From Streptomyces panaciradicis (GTDB lineage Bacteria > Actinomycetota > Actinomycetes > Streptomycetales > Streptomycetaceae), in contig NZ_JAMGBF010000003.1 in the NCBI RefSeq assembly GCF_023516615.1, positions 103,425 through 167,424 of the forward strand: a DNA stretch of 64,000 bases. Reading direction: 5' to 3'. Positions 24,572 to 33,229 of this stretch are shown here, piece by piece; position 1 is the first letter of the stretch, and every line of letters begins with the position of its first letter. Below the pieces are notes generated by a model, which worked only from the letters and a program-made list of their open reading frames with translations, was not told the DNA's origin and did no database searches. Made by a program: the position numbers and the translations under genes.

Positions 24572-24585
24572 ACCAAATGCTTGTT
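24572..24585. promoter_or_regulatory. Predicted KstR2-type operator, site 2
   Basis: ACCAAATGCTTGTT, an imperfect inverted repeat nearly identical to site 1 read in reverse (ACCAAACGTTTGTT). It lies between the divergent ipdF (24555) and acyl-CoA dehydrogenase (24597) starts, only 41 bases apart. Recurrence at both divergent promoters of the cluster, and similarity to the mycobacterial KstR2 motif as I recall it, support the call. Confidence 0.82.
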
Positions 24586-24596
24586 AGGGAAGGAGT

Positions 24597-25745
24597 GTGA
24601 CGACCGTGGACCTCACCGCTTCGCCTGCCGACGAGGCCTTCCGCGCCGAGGCGCGGGCCTGGCTGGCGGCCCATGTGCCGCGCGAGCCCCTGCCGTCCCT
24701 GGAGACGGAGGAGGGCTTCGCAGCCCACCGGGCCTGGGAGGCCGAACTGGCCGCGGACCGCTGGTCGGTCGTCGACTGGCCCGCGGAGTACGGCGGACGG
24801 GACGCGGGCCTGATCCGCTGGCTGGCCTTCGAGGAGGAGTACTGGGCCTCGGGCGCGCCCGGCCGGGTCGGCCAGAACGGCGTCAGCCTGCTCGCGCCGA
24901 CCCTCTTCGCGCACGGCACGCCGGAGCAGCGGGCCCGGGTGCTGCCGCCGATGGCGACCGGCGAGGTGGTCTGGGCGCAGGCGTGGTCGGAGCCGGAGGC
25001 GGGCTCGGACCTGGCCTCCCTGCGGTCCCGGGCCGTGCGGGTGGCCGGCGGCTGGCGGCTGAGCGGGCAGAAGACGTGGTCGTCGCGGGCCGCCTTCGCC
25101 GACCGCGCCTTCGGGCTGTTCCGCAGCGACCCGGACGCCCCGAAGCCGCACCGGGGACTGACGTACCTGATGTTCGACCTGCGGGCCCCCGGGGTCACCG
25201 TCCGCCCGATCGGACGGCTCGACGGGAGACCCGCCTTCGCGGAGCTGTTCCTGGACGAGGTGTTCGTGCCCGACGAGGACGTGATCGGGGCGCCCGGCGA
25301 GGGCTGGCGGATCGCGATGGCGACGGCGGGCAACGAGCGGGGGCTGATGCTGCGCTCCCCCGGGCGCTACCTCGCCTCGGCCCGCCGGCTGCACGCGCTG
25401 TGGGAGGCGCAGGGGAGCCCGGAGGCCACCCGCGACCGGGTGGCCGACGCCCTGATCGGCGCCCGCGCGTACCAGCTCTTCACCCACGCCGCCGCCTGCC
25501 GTTTCCTGGAGGGCGCCTCCCTCGGGGCGGAGTCCAGCATGAACAAGGTGTTCTGGTCCGAGTACGACATCGCGCTGCACGAGACGGCACTCGATCTGCT
25601 GGGCGAGGAGGGCGAGTTGGCGGACACCGCCTGGTCCGAGGGATACGTCTTCTCCCTCGCCGGCCCGATCTACGCGGGCACGAACGAGATCCAGCGCGAC
25701 ATCGTCGCCGAACGCCTGCTGGGCCTGCCGAAGGGACGCCGCTGA
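24597..25745 (+). CDS. ipdE1: Acyl-CoA dehydrogenase subunit (IpdE1 / FadE30-like)
   Basis: A 382-residue flavoprotein dehydrogenase: WAQAWSEPEAGSDLASLRSRAVRVAGGWRLSGQKTWSS split across the FAD/substrate site, and the C-terminal GPIYAGTNEIQRDIVAERLLGLP. It probably forms a heterotetramer with the next gene product and introduces a double bond in a HIP-derived CoA ester. GTG at 24597 is only 1 base after AGGAG; the in-frame GTG at 24606 has a better 10-base spacing, so the true start may be 24606 (379 residues). Its stop overlaps the next start by one base (TGATG). Confidence 0.88.
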   Translation: MTTVDLTASPADEAFRAEARAWLAAHVPREPLPSLETEEGFAAHRAWEAELAADRWSVVDWPAEYGGRDAGLIRWLAFEEEYWASGAPGRVGQNGVSLLAPTLFAHGTPEQRARVLPPMATGEVVWAQAWSEPEAGSDLASLRSRAVRVAGGWRLSGQKTWSSRAAFADRAFGLFRSDPDAPKPHRGLTYLMFDLRAPGVTVRPIGRLDGRPAFAELFLDEVFVPDEDVIGAPGEGWRIAMATAGNERGLMLRSPGRYLASARRLHALWEAQGSPEATRDRVADALIGARAYQLFTHAAACRFLEGASLGAESSMNKVFWSEYDIALHETALDLLGEEGELADTAWSEGYVFSLAGPIYAGTNEIQRDIVAERLLGLPKGRR

Positions 25746-26713
25746 TGCGCTTCCTCCTCGACGCCGAGCAGCGCGCGTTCGCCGCGTCCCTGGACGCCCG
25801 GCTGACGGCCGCGGACACGCCGTCGGTGGTCCGGGACTGGAGCCGGGGCGAGCACGGGAGCGGACGCGCGCTGTGGCGCAAGATCGCCGACGCGGGCGTG
25901 TTCGGGCTCGCAGTACCCGAGGAGCACGGCGGACTCGGCCCGCGGCCCGTCGAACTCGTCGTCGCCTTGGTGGAGTTGGGCCGGCACGCGGTGCCGGGCC
26001 CGCTGGCGGAGACCGTCGCGGCGGCCGTGCTGCTCGCCGGCCTGGAGGACACCGGCCCCGCCAAGCGTCTGCTCCCCGCGCTGGCCTCGGGGGAGGCGAT
26101 GGCGACGATGGCGTCCGAGGGGTCGTACGCGCTGGACGGTGACGTGGCGGACATCCGCCTCGCCCTGGCCCACGACGGTGTGCGGCTCGCCGCCGGTCAC
26201 GGCCCGGTGAGCCGCTCCCTCGATCCCGCCCGCCGCCTCACCCCCCTGACCGAGGGCGGTGAACTCCTCGGCGGCGCCGCCCCGTTCGGACCCGCCGTCG
26301 ACCACGCCCGCCTGGCCACCGCCGCCCAGGCCCTCGGTGTCGGCCTCGCCCTCCTCGACCGGACCGTGGCCTACGTCGGGCAGCGCACCCAGTTCGGCGT
26401 CCCCGTCGGCTCCTTCCAGGCCGTCAAGCACCGGCTGGCGGACGCGAAGATCGCGCTGGAGTTCGCGCGCCCCCTGCTGTTCGGGGCCGCGCTCACCCTG
26501 GACCCGGCCGACATCGCCGCCGCCAAGGTCGGCGCGTGCGAGGCGGCGTACGCCACCGCCCGCACGGCCCTCCAGCTGCACGGCGCGATCGGGTACACCG
26601 CCGAGTGCGACCTGTCCCTGTGGCTGACCAGGGCACGCGCGCTGCGCACCGCCTGGGGCGGCCCCCGGGAGTGCCGGGAGCTGGTCGTCAGTGGTGGTGG
26701 TCGCCGCTGGTGA
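25745..26713 (+). CDS. ipdE2: Acyl-CoA dehydrogenase subunit (IpdE2 / FadE33-like)
   Basis: A 322-residue acyl-CoA dehydrogenase, shorter than stand-alone enzymes, as is typical of the second subunit in actinobacterial alpha2beta2 steroid dehydrogenases. Visible features are AVPEEHGGLGPRPVELVVALVELGRH, DRTVAYVGQRTQFGVPVGSFQAVKHRLADAKIALE and LHGAIGYTAECDLSLWLTRAR. It is translationally coupled to ipdE1. Its 3' end overlaps the converging cytochrome b gene by 26 bases. In M. tuberculosis the equivalent gene is a few genes away, so the immediate pairing here is a tidier arrangement. Confidence 0.87.
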   Translation: MRFLLDAEQRAFAASLDARLTAADTPSVVRDWSRGEHGSGRALWRKIADAGVFGLAVPEEHGGLGPRPVELVVALVELGRHAVPGPLAETVAAAVLLAGLEDTGPAKRLLPALASGEAMATMASEGSYALDGDVADIRLALAHDGVRLAAGHGPVSRSLDPARRLTPLTEGGELLGGAAPFGPAVDHARLATAAQALGVGLALLDRTVAYVGQRTQFGVPVGSFQAVKHRLADAKIALEFARPLLFGAALTLDPADIAAAKVGACEAAYATARTALQLHGAIGYTAECDLSLWLTRARALRTAWGGPRECRELVVSGGGRRW

Positions 26714-28334
26714 GCTCCCGGTACTCCTCCCGCGTCGGCTTCTCGATCCGCGCCCCGGGCCCGAACATGGCGCGGGACAGCTGGGCCCGGACCCGCTGGG
26801 AGACGGTCACCGGCCGGCGCACCCCGTTGGCGTCCACCCGCGGCCCGATCTCGTAGGGCGGGTTCTGCTCGTGCTGGGTGAGGGTGAACAACTGGTCCTG
26901 CGGCAGCGGCTCGTGCAGCTCGACGAACTCGCCGTGCGGCAGCCGGGTGATGGTGCCGGTCTCCCTGCCGTGCAGCACCTTGTCCCGGTCCTTGCGCTGC
27001 AGGCCCATGCAGACCCGTGTGGTGACGACGAACGCGACGACCGGCGCCAGGAAGAAGGCGACCCGCACGAACCAGGTGATCGCGTTGATGGACAGGTGCA
27101 GATGCGTGGCCACGATGTCGTTGCCGCCGCCGATCAGCAGCACCACGTACAGCGCCAGCCAGGCCACGCCCAGCCCGGTGCGCACGGGCACGTTCCGCGG
27201 CCGGTCCAGGATGTGGTGCTCGCGCCGGTCACCGGTGATCCACGCCTCGACGAAGGGATACACGCCGAGGGCGAGCAGGAGCAGCGGGAAGAGCGAGAAG
27301 GGGATGAGGACGCCCAGCACCAGGGTGTGGCCCCAGGCGTTGATCTCCCATCCCGGCATCACCCGGATCAGGCCCTCGGAGAAGCCGAGGTACCAGTCGG
27401 GCTGGGCGCCCGTGGTGACGAGGTCCGGGCGGTAGGGGCCGAAGGCCCACACGGGGTTGATGCTCGCGATGCCGCCCATGACCGCCAGCACCCCGAAGAC
27501 CAGGAAGAAGAAGCCGCCGGCCTTGGCCATGTAGACCGGCAGGAAGGGCATGCCGACCACGGTCCGCTGGTCGCGTCCGGGCCCCGGGTACTGGGTGTGC
27601 TTGTGGTAGAAGACCAGGATCAGGTGGGCGACCACGAGTCCCAGCATCAGCCCGGGCAGCAGCAGCACATGGACGGGGAAGAGCCGCGAGATGATGTCGT
27701 GGCCCGGGAACTCCCCGCCGAACAGGAACATCGACAGATAGGTGCCGACGATCGGGATCGACAGGATCGCGCCGTCGGCGAAGCGGATGCCGGTGCCGGA
27801 GAGCAGGTCGTCGGGGAGCGAGTAGCCGGTCAGGCCGGTGATGATGCCGAGCATCAGCAGGGTCCAGCCGAACAGCCAGTTGACCTCGCGGGGCTTGCGG
27901 AAGGCACCGGTGAAGAACACCCGCATCATGTGCACCAGCATGCCGGTGACGAAGACCAGCGCCGCCCAGTGGTGGATCTGCCGGATGAGCAGTCCGCCGC
28001 GCACGTCGAAGCTGATGTCGAGCGTGGACTCGTAGGCCCGGGTCATGCTGACGCCGTTGAGCGGCACGTACGAGCCGTGGTAGACGACCTCGACGCCGCT
28101 GGGCTCGAAGAACAGGGTCAGGTAGATCCCGGTGAGGATCAGGATGATGAAGCTGTACAGGCAGATCTCGCCGAGCATGAAGGACCAGTGGTCCGGAAAG
28201 ACCTTGCGCATGTTGGCCTTGGCCAGCGCGTAGAGGCCGAGCCGCCCGTCGGCCCAGTCGGCGACCTTCTCGCCCTTGCCCGCGGGCCCCCGGTCGGCGG
28301 AAGCCCTGTCGTTGTCCGCACGTGCGCCGTCCAT
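26688..28334 (-). CDS. Cytochrome b subunit of a bc1-type complex (QcrB-like), isolated gene
   Basis: A 548-residue membrane protein of the cytochrome b/b6 family with about nine membrane segments. Haem-ligand histidines are in RQIHHWAALVFVTGMLVHMMR and FPVHVLLLPG...HLILVFYHKH, and the quinol-site motif is PDWY, the actinobacterial form of PEWY. A C-terminal hydrophilic tail of about 130 residues ends in HHH. In Actinobacteria qcrB normally follows qcrC and qcrA; here neither they nor cta genes are nearby, so this is probably a second copy. ATG at 28334 has GGGGAGG about 10 bases upstream; an in-frame ATG at 28361 is less likely. Confidence 0.9.
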   Translation of the reverse strand: MDGARADNDRASADRGPAGKGEKVADWADGRLGLYALAKANMRKVFPDHWSFMLGEICLYSFIILILTGIYLTLFFEPSGVEVVYHGSYVPLNGVSMTRAYESTLDISFDVRGGLLIRQIHHWAALVFVTGMLVHMMRVFFTGAFRKPREVNWLFGWTLLMLGIITGLTGYSLPDDLLSGTGIRFADGAILSIPIVGTYLSMFLFGGEFPGHDIISRLFPVHVLLLPGLMLGLVVAHLILVFYHKHTQYPGPGRDQRTVVGMPFLPVYMAKAGGFFFLVFGVLAVMGGIASINPVWAFGPYRPDLVTTGAQPDWYLGFSEGLIRVMPGWEINAWGHTLVLGVLIPFSLFPLLLLALGVYPFVEAWITGDRREHHILDRPRNVPVRTGLGVAWLALYVVLLIGGGNDIVATHLHLSINAITWFVRVAFFLAPVVAFVVTTRVCMGLQRKDRDKVLHGRETGTITRLPHGEFVELHEPLPQDQLFTLTQHEQNPPYEIGPRVDANGVRRPVTVSQRVRAQLSRAMFGPGARIEKPTREEYRELTSGDHHH

Positions 28335-28403
28335 ACGTTCGTCGCCTCCCCGTCGGATCATCCTCAGAGTGGCATGCCGGACCCGGCCGGGCCAACGGTG
28401 CGG

Positions 28404-29129
28404 TCAGGCGCGCGGCAGAATCCCCTGGCTCCGTGCGGCCGCCAGCCACTGCGGGAACTCGGCCACGAGCCGGTCGTACAGCTCCGCGTCCGACACCTTC
28501 CGCGGATCGGCACCCGCGTGGAAGAACCCGGCGTTGTCCACCACCCGTTTGCCCGGCACCGCCAGCTCGTCGAGTTTGCGCAGGAAGTCGAACTGCTTGC
28601 TGCCCGGGTCCCCGAACCCCACGAACTGCCAGAACAGCGGCAGCCTGGCCGCCTTGCACAGATACCGCTCGGCGGCGAGCTTGTTGATCGGGCCGCCGTC
28701 GGTCTGGAAGACGACCAGGGCGGGGTCGGTCGAGCCGCTGTCGAGGTAGTGGTCGATGACCGCGTCCATGGCCAGGTGGTAGCTGGTCCTGCCCATGTGC
28801 CCGAGCCCGGCGACGATCTCGTCGATCCGGCCCCGGTGGCGGTCGAGCGCGATGTCGGTCTCGGCGTCGACGTCCGTGGAGAAGAAGACCACGGGAACCC
28901 GGCCGTCGTCGTCGAGGTGCGCGGACAGGCCGAGCACCCGGTCGGCGAGGGCCTGCACACTGCCGTCCTTGTAGTACGGCTTCATCGACCCGGAGTAGTC
29001 GACCACGAGGTACACCGCGGCCCGCAGCCCGCCCAGCCCGTGCTTCTCCAGCGACACCCCGGCGCTCTTGTAGAGGCTGACCAGGGCGGGGGCGGTCTCC
29101 TCGACCTTCTGCAGACTGATCGCAACCAT
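28404..29129 (-). CDS. vWA-domain protein, TerF-like
   Basis: A 241-residue cytoplasmic protein with a von Willebrand A fold. The opening MVAISLQKVEETAPALVSLYKSAGVSLEKHGLGG is shared with the vWA proteins of tellurium-resistance (ter) loci. The MIDAS metal site has DYSGS near residue 45, a Thr in MGRTSYH and an Asp in FQTDGGPINKLAAE. Ter-type vWA proteins are thought to act with TerD/TerE calcium-binding proteins in stress responses; none of those lie here. The ATG at 29129 was preferred over one at 29153 because it begins the conserved block. It is a single gene between qcrB and a divergent rhomboid gene. Confidence 0.85.
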   Translation of the reverse strand: MVAISLQKVEETAPALVSLYKSAGVSLEKHGLGGLRAAVYLVVDYSGSMKPYYKDGSVQALADRVLGLSAHLDDDGRVPVVFFSTDVDAETDIALDRHRGRIDEIVAGLGHMGRTSYHLAMDAVIDHYLDSGSTDPALVVFQTDGGPINKLAAERYLCKAARLPLFWQFVGFGDPGSKQFDFLRKLDELAVPGKRVVDNAGFFHAGADPRKVSDAELYDRLVAEFPQWLAAARSQGILPRA

Positions 29130-29227
29130 GGCCCCTACTCTCCCATCCTCCACACCCGTTCGTTATTTTGTTCGCCGCCGACCCCACCGGCTCACCATCC
29201 GTCCCATTGCGCCTCGAGGAGCCGGCC

Positions 29228-30094
29228 GTGGAGTCCGAGTCCACCGTCACCACCTGCTACCGCCATCCCAAGGTGGAGTCCCACGTCCGCTGCACCCGCT
29301 GCGACCGGTACATCTGCCCCGACTGCATGCGGGAGGCGGCCGTCGGCCACCAGTGCCCGGAGTGCGTGCGGGAGGGGGCCCGGTCGGTACGGCAGGCCCG
29401 GACGGCGTTCGGCGGCCAGATCACCGCGGCGCCGACGGTGACGTATGTGCTCATCGCGCTGAACGTCCTGGCGTATCTGGCGGAGATGGTGCGGCCCTCG
29501 GTCGTGGACCGGTTCGACATGCTGGGCACCGTGCCGCCCGGCTACCTTCCCGAGGGGATCGCCCACGGCGAGTGGTACCGCCTGCTGACCGGCGCGTTCC
29601 TGCATCTGCCGCCCACCGGGGGCACCTTCGGCATCCTGCACATCGTGATGAACATGGTGTCGCTGTGGAACATCGGCCGGGTGGTCGAGATGCAGCTCGG
29701 CCGGGTCCGCTACCTCGCCCTGTACCTGCTGTCGGCGCTGGGCGGTTCGGTCCTCGTGCTGCTGATCGCGCCGACCACGCCCACGCTGGGCGCGTCCGGC
29801 GCGATCTTCGGGCTCGGGGCCGCGTACTACGTCATGGCCCGCCGCCTGGGTGCCGACATGGACGCCGTGAACCGCTTCATGGCGGGCCTGCTGCTGTGGC
29901 TGGTGATCTCCGCCTGGGTCACCTCCTGGCAGGGCCACCTCGGCGGTCTGCTGGCGGGCGGCCTGGTGACGCTGGCCTACGCCTACGCCCCGCGGGACAG
30001 CCGCCGCACCCTCGTCCAGGCGGGCGCCTGCCTCGCGCTGCTGGCGCTGCTGGTGATCCTGGCGATGGCGAAGGTCGCGGAGCTGACGATCTGA
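29228..30094 (+). CDS. Rhomboid-family intramembrane serine protease with N-terminal zinc-binding motif
   Basis: A 288-residue membrane protease. The N-terminus has a B-box-like cysteine/histidine cluster (CYRH at 10-13, CTRC at 22-25, CPDC at 30-33, CPEC at 43-46). Six membrane segments follow from about residue 70. The catalytic Ser190 is in LGASGAIFGLGAAYY and His237 in WQGHLGGLLAGG. The fold also has the HIVMNMVSLW motif of segment 2. It would cleave membrane-protein substrates within the bilayer; substrates are unknown. GTG at 29228 has GAGGAG 8 bases upstream, better than the earlier in-frame ATG at 29168. It converges on the lipoprotein gene with 9 bases between stops. Confidence 0.93.
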   Translation: MESESTVTTCYRHPKVESHVRCTRCDRYICPDCMREAAVGHQCPECVREGARSVRQARTAFGGQITAAPTVTYVLIALNVLAYLAEMVRPSVVDRFDMLGTVPPGYLPEGIAHGEWYRLLTGAFLHLPPTGGTFGILHIVMNMVSLWNIGRVVEMQLGRVRYLALYLLSALGGSVLVLLIAPTTPTLGASGAIFGLGAAYYVMARRLGADMDAVNRFMAGLLLWLVISAWVTSWQGHLGGLLAGGLVTLAYAYAPRDSRRTLVQAGACLALLALLVILAMAKVAELTI

Positions 30095-30103
30095 GTGTCC
30101 GGC

Positions 30104-31153
30104 TCAGGGCCCCCACTTCTCCCGCAGCACCTCCTCGGCCGGTTTGCCGCGCGGCGTGTAGGCGAGCTTCACCGGCGTCTCACCGCTGTCCGGCCAGTCG
30201 TCCCACATCCACCAGCACACCCCGGCCCACCAGCGCACTCCGGTGAAGGAGTCCAGCAACGCCTTGTAGGCGGCGGCCTGTTCGGCGGGCGCGGGGTCAT
30301 GGCTGACCGTCCAGGAGTACGGGGCGGTCGTGGCGCCGCGCTGGCTTACGTAGCCGGCCTCGGTGAACAGGATCCGCCGGTTCTGCGCGTGTGCGTAGGC
30401 GGCGAGTTCGTCCCTGATCGGTTTCCAGGCGCGGCTCAGGCGTGCCGGGTCGGTGGTCGGCTTGTCGGACAACGGCCAGTAGGCGTCGATGCCGATGAGG
30501 TCGAGGTCCTTCCAGAAGTGGATTTTGCGGTACTCGTCGTAGTTGGCGGCGTAGGTGAGGGGGCCGTCGTAGTGGTCGCGGACGGCCCTGATGACCGACT
30601 GCCAGTCGGCGCGGTCACCGGAGACGCCGGCGAGTTCGGTGCCCACCGCGAGGCGTTCGGCACCGGTGCCGGCGGCCAGATCGGCGTAGTGGGTGATGAA
30701 GCGGTGGTACGAGGCGAACCAGGCGGCGCGGTCGCGGGGGCGGATGTCGGCGCGGTCCTCGTCGCCGGGCAGGTCGACGTGCGGCTTGATCATCACCTTC
30801 AGGCCGAGGGCGTGGGCGCGGCGCACGATCCGGCGCAGGCTGCCGTCGCTCGCGGTCTCCTCGGTGGTGTGCAGGGAGTCGTCGGTGTGGCGCTTCTGGT
30901 ACCAGGTCGGGGTGAAGGTGACCCATTCGGCGCCGGTGGCCCGGATGCCGCGCAGATAGCGGCCGGCGGCCGGGCTGTCGTAGTCGGTGCGGTACCAGGA
31001 GGGCAGGGTGATGCCGCGCATCACCGAACTGCCCTTGGCGGAGCCGCCGTTGCCCTTGGCGGTCCCGCCGGTCGTCGTGCACCCCGTCGCGGCGAGGAGG
31101 ACCGCCACCGCGGCTGCGGCGACGATCCTCCTCTTCGGGGCGTTCGCCCTCAC
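30104..31153 (-). CDS. Lipoprotein with TIM-barrel glycoside hydrolase fold (GH113-like)
   Basis: A 349-residue secreted hydrolase. The start GTG gives a lysine/arginine n-region, a short hydrophobic stretch and the lipobox AATGC at about residue 26, so it is lipid-anchored outside the cell. The mature domain resembles GH113/GH5 barrels: SWYRTDYDSPAAGRYLRGIRATGAEWVTFTPTWYQ, the acid/base Glu in LAVGTELAG and the likely nucleophile Glu in ILFTEAGYVSQRG. It overlaps the upstream DUF2334 gene by 4 bases, so the two are co-translated. Context suggests it trims a cell-surface polysaccharide made by the neighbouring synthase. The actual sugar is unknown. Confidence 0.8.
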   Translation of the reverse strand: MRANAPKRRIVAAAAVAVLLAATGCTTTGGTAKGNGGSAKGSSVMRGITLPSWYRTDYDSPAAGRYLRGIRATGAEWVTFTPTWYQKRHTDDSLHTTEETASDGSLRRIVRRAHALGLKVMIKPHVDLPGDEDRADIRPRDRAAWFASYHRFITHYADLAAGTGAERLAVGTELAGVSGDRADWQSVIRAVRDHYDGPLTYAANYDEYRKIHFWKDLDLIGIDAYWPLSDKPTTDPARLSRAWKPIRDELAAYAHAQNRRILFTEAGYVSQRGATTAPYSWTVSHDPAPAEQAAAYKALLDSFTGVRWWAGVCWWMWDDWPDSGETPVKLAYTPRGKPAEEVLREKWGP

Positions 31154-33033
31154 AGGCTGCCCGGGCTGACGAAGGTGTAGCCCAGGGCCTTGATGCCGTC
31201 GATGGTGTCCTTCAGCGGCTGGAGCGGGTAGTACGGGTGGTAGAAGAAGCTCGCGAACCCGTCCCGGACGGCCAGGTTGGCCTTGGCCGAGGCGACGAGG
31301 TCGGCGGGCAGGCGCGCCGGGTGGTTGTTGAAGGCCTCCGGTTCGTAGTTGCCGATGTTCTCCGGCAGCACCTTGGTGCCGTAGACGTCCTTGACCACGT
31401 ACGGGAAGAACTGGCCGATGAACGAGTTCGGTCCGGCCGAGTTGCCGCCGAGCGTGCCGGAGAAGTACAGCGAACGCTCCAGGCGCGCGGAGAAGTTGGA
31501 GCTGAACACCTTGTAGTCGGTGGCGGAGCCCGCGTAGTGCGGGGTGGTCCACAGCGTCGGCTTCGGCAGGCCCGCCTTGGTGAACTCGGCGAGCGCGGCG
31601 GTCACCCTGGCCTGCGCCCAGAGGGCGGAGTCCTCGGCGACCGGGCCGTCGTAGACGACGTTGTCCGACGAGTCGACGTGCGCACGGTAGAACTCGAAGT
31701 CGTCGCCGGTGACGCCGTTGTAGGGGTTGGCGGTCTTGCCGTACTGGTGGGTGTAGCCGTGGTCCATCAGGACCGCGCCCCTGGCGAGCATGTACTTCAG
31801 GGCGCTGACCACCTGCGGGCGCTGCGAGAGCGTGATCGTCTGCGGGACGCCGTTGTTGTAGGTGCCGTTGGGGTCGGTGTAGACGGGGATCACGTTGATG
31901 CCGTAGGGGATGTTCTGCGACTTGAGGTAGTCGGCCATCGCCTTCAGCTGCGCCGGGTCGGCTTCGGGGCTGATGTCCTCCAGGCGCACCATCGCGCGGT
32001 GCCGCTCGGCGGTGGCCGGCGCGAGGGCGTCGAAGAGCAGGTCCTCGAAGGCGACGACGCGGTCGCTCTCGGAGACGTAGGCGAACGGGATCTCACCGAC
32101 GTAGGTGAGGTTCGAGGAGCGCACGGCCCAGCCGAACGTGTGCCCGTTGGACGAGTCCAGGGCCTGGGCGAGCGTGGTGACGGCCGGATAGCCGGTGCCG
32201 GTGAGGATGTTGGGGCGCAGCACCCCGCCGTCCTGGCCGGCCGGGATCTTCCGGGTCAGGGTCTGGTCCTTGTACGTCACCTGCGTCACGGTGCCGACCG
32301 AGCCGCCGTCCTCGTAGTACGACGTCGTCGGGTCCCAGCCGTACTTCTGCGTGAAGGCGGCCACGCCCGTCGCGTTGGCCATGTTCCAGATGTTGGCGCC
32401 CGTCCAGATGACCGGCTTGCTGCTCGCGGCCACGTCCGCGTAGAACGCGGCCGGCACGGCGTCGGGGATGTCGCCGCCGTAGTAGGTCGAGCCGATGTAG
32501 ATCACGGCCGAGTAGGAGTCGATCATCCCGGCGGTGTACTGCTGCACGGGCTTGGCCGTCACGCTGCCGAAGTGACCGGCCAGGTTGGCGGCGGCCATGG
32601 CGTACAGCTCGCCCAACTGCCCGTAGGGGCCCGCCGTGTCGTAGAGCACGAGCGCCCGCGGGTCGGCGGCCGCGTCCGCGGGCCCCAGCAGGGTCGCCTG
32701 CCGGGTCACGGCCGTCGCCGTGCGGACCGGGGCGACGGTGGTCAGCTGCGTGGACATCGACGGAGCGGCCGACGCCGGCGCCTTCGGGTGCGGCTTGGCG
32801 TGCCGCGCCCGGTCGGCCTTGAGCTGGGCGCTCGCCCAGCCCTTGAGGTCGACGTGTCCGAGCCCGGACCGGGCGCCCACGGCCTCGTGTCCGTGGCCGT
32901 GCCCGCGGCCCGCACTCTGGGCGCCCTGGGCCCCCGCGGCCAGGAAGGTGCCGCTGACCAGGGCGGCGACGAGCAGCAGAAGCACGGACAGCTTCGAGCC
33001 TCGCCGCCTGCGGCGGTGAATCATTGATCTCAC
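31150..33033 (-). CDS. Secreted DUF2334 polysaccharide deacetylase-family protein
   Basis: A 627-residue exported protein. An arginine-rich n-region and hydrophobic segment form a signal (HRRRRRGSKLSVLLLLVAALVSG), followed by a His/Gly/Ala-rich linker. Residues about 140-330 form a Rossmann-like domain (ALVLYDTAGPYGQLGELYAMAAANLAGHFGSV; PVIWTGANIWNM). Residues about 350-627 are the deacetylase barrel, with Asp in MVRLEDISPEAD, the metal pair in MDHGYTHQYG, and LWTTPHYAG and FFYHPYYPLQ. It probably N-deacetylates an exopolysaccharide. GTG at 33033 follows GGGGGGAACAAC; ATG at 33024 is an alternative. The following lipoprotein gene is coupled by GTGA. Confidence 0.85.
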   Translation of the reverse strand: MRSMIHRRRRRGSKLSVLLLLVAALVSGTFLAAGAQGAQSAGRGHGHGHEAVGARSGLGHVDLKGWASAQLKADRARHAKPHPKAPASAAPSMSTQLTTVAPVRTATAVTRQATLLGPADAAADPRALVLYDTAGPYGQLGELYAMAAANLAGHFGSVTAKPVQQYTAGMIDSYSAVIYIGSTYYGGDIPDAVPAAFYADVAASSKPVIWTGANIWNMANATGVAAFTQKYGWDPTTSYYEDGGSVGTVTQVTYKDQTLTRKIPAGQDGGVLRPNILTGTGYPAVTTLAQALDSSNGHTFGWAVRSSNLTYVGEIPFAYVSESDRVVAFEDLLFDALAPATAERHRAMVRLEDISPEADPAQLKAMADYLKSQNIPYGINVIPVYTDPNGTYNNGVPQTITLSQRPQVVSALKYMLARGAVLMDHGYTHQYGKTANPYNGVTGDDFEFYRAHVDSSDNVVYDGPVAEDSALWAQARVTAALAEFTKAGLPKPTLWTTPHYAGSATDYKVFSSNFSARLERSLYFSGTLGGNSAGPNSFIGQFFPYVVKDVYGTKVLPENIGNYEPEAFNNHPARLPADLVASAKANLAVRDGFASFFYHPYYPLQPLKDTIDGIKALGYTFVSPGSL

Positions 33034-33180
33034 GGTTGTTCCCCCCACTTTGCCGATCCTTGGCAAAGGCTTTTCTTGCAGGAAGCCACTGATTCTCACG
33101 GCGGAACGACAAAGGTGTCAATAGCCGAAGAGCGAATTCCCGAAGTCCCATGAGAGCTTACGGGAGACCGCGCATGTTCT

Positions 33181-33229
33181 TTTTTGAACAGTGTTCCGAC
33201 CCACTCCCGGACATCTGCTAGGTTCACTT
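33181..33229 (+). promoter_or_regulatory. Promoter-like motif upstream of the polysaccharide synthase genes
   Basis: The sequence holds, in order, TTTTTTGAAC, GTGTTCC (33191-33197), ACATCT (33211-33216) and TAGGTTCAC (33219-33227). The same order, TTCTTGTTGAC, GTGTTCC, ACATCT, TAGGTTCAC, occurs at 59093-59127 upstream of a secreted protease. TAGGTT is a plausible -10 box about 45 bases before the 33272 start. The spacing differs between the two places, so which parts are promoter and which are activator site is not clear. Confidence 0.45.

Noticed and set aside
24561..26713. Alternative idea that the two acyl-CoA dehydrogenases serve ordinary fatty acid oxidation
   Set aside because: Their coupling, short second subunit, and operator shared with the steroid cluster fit the HIP pathway better.
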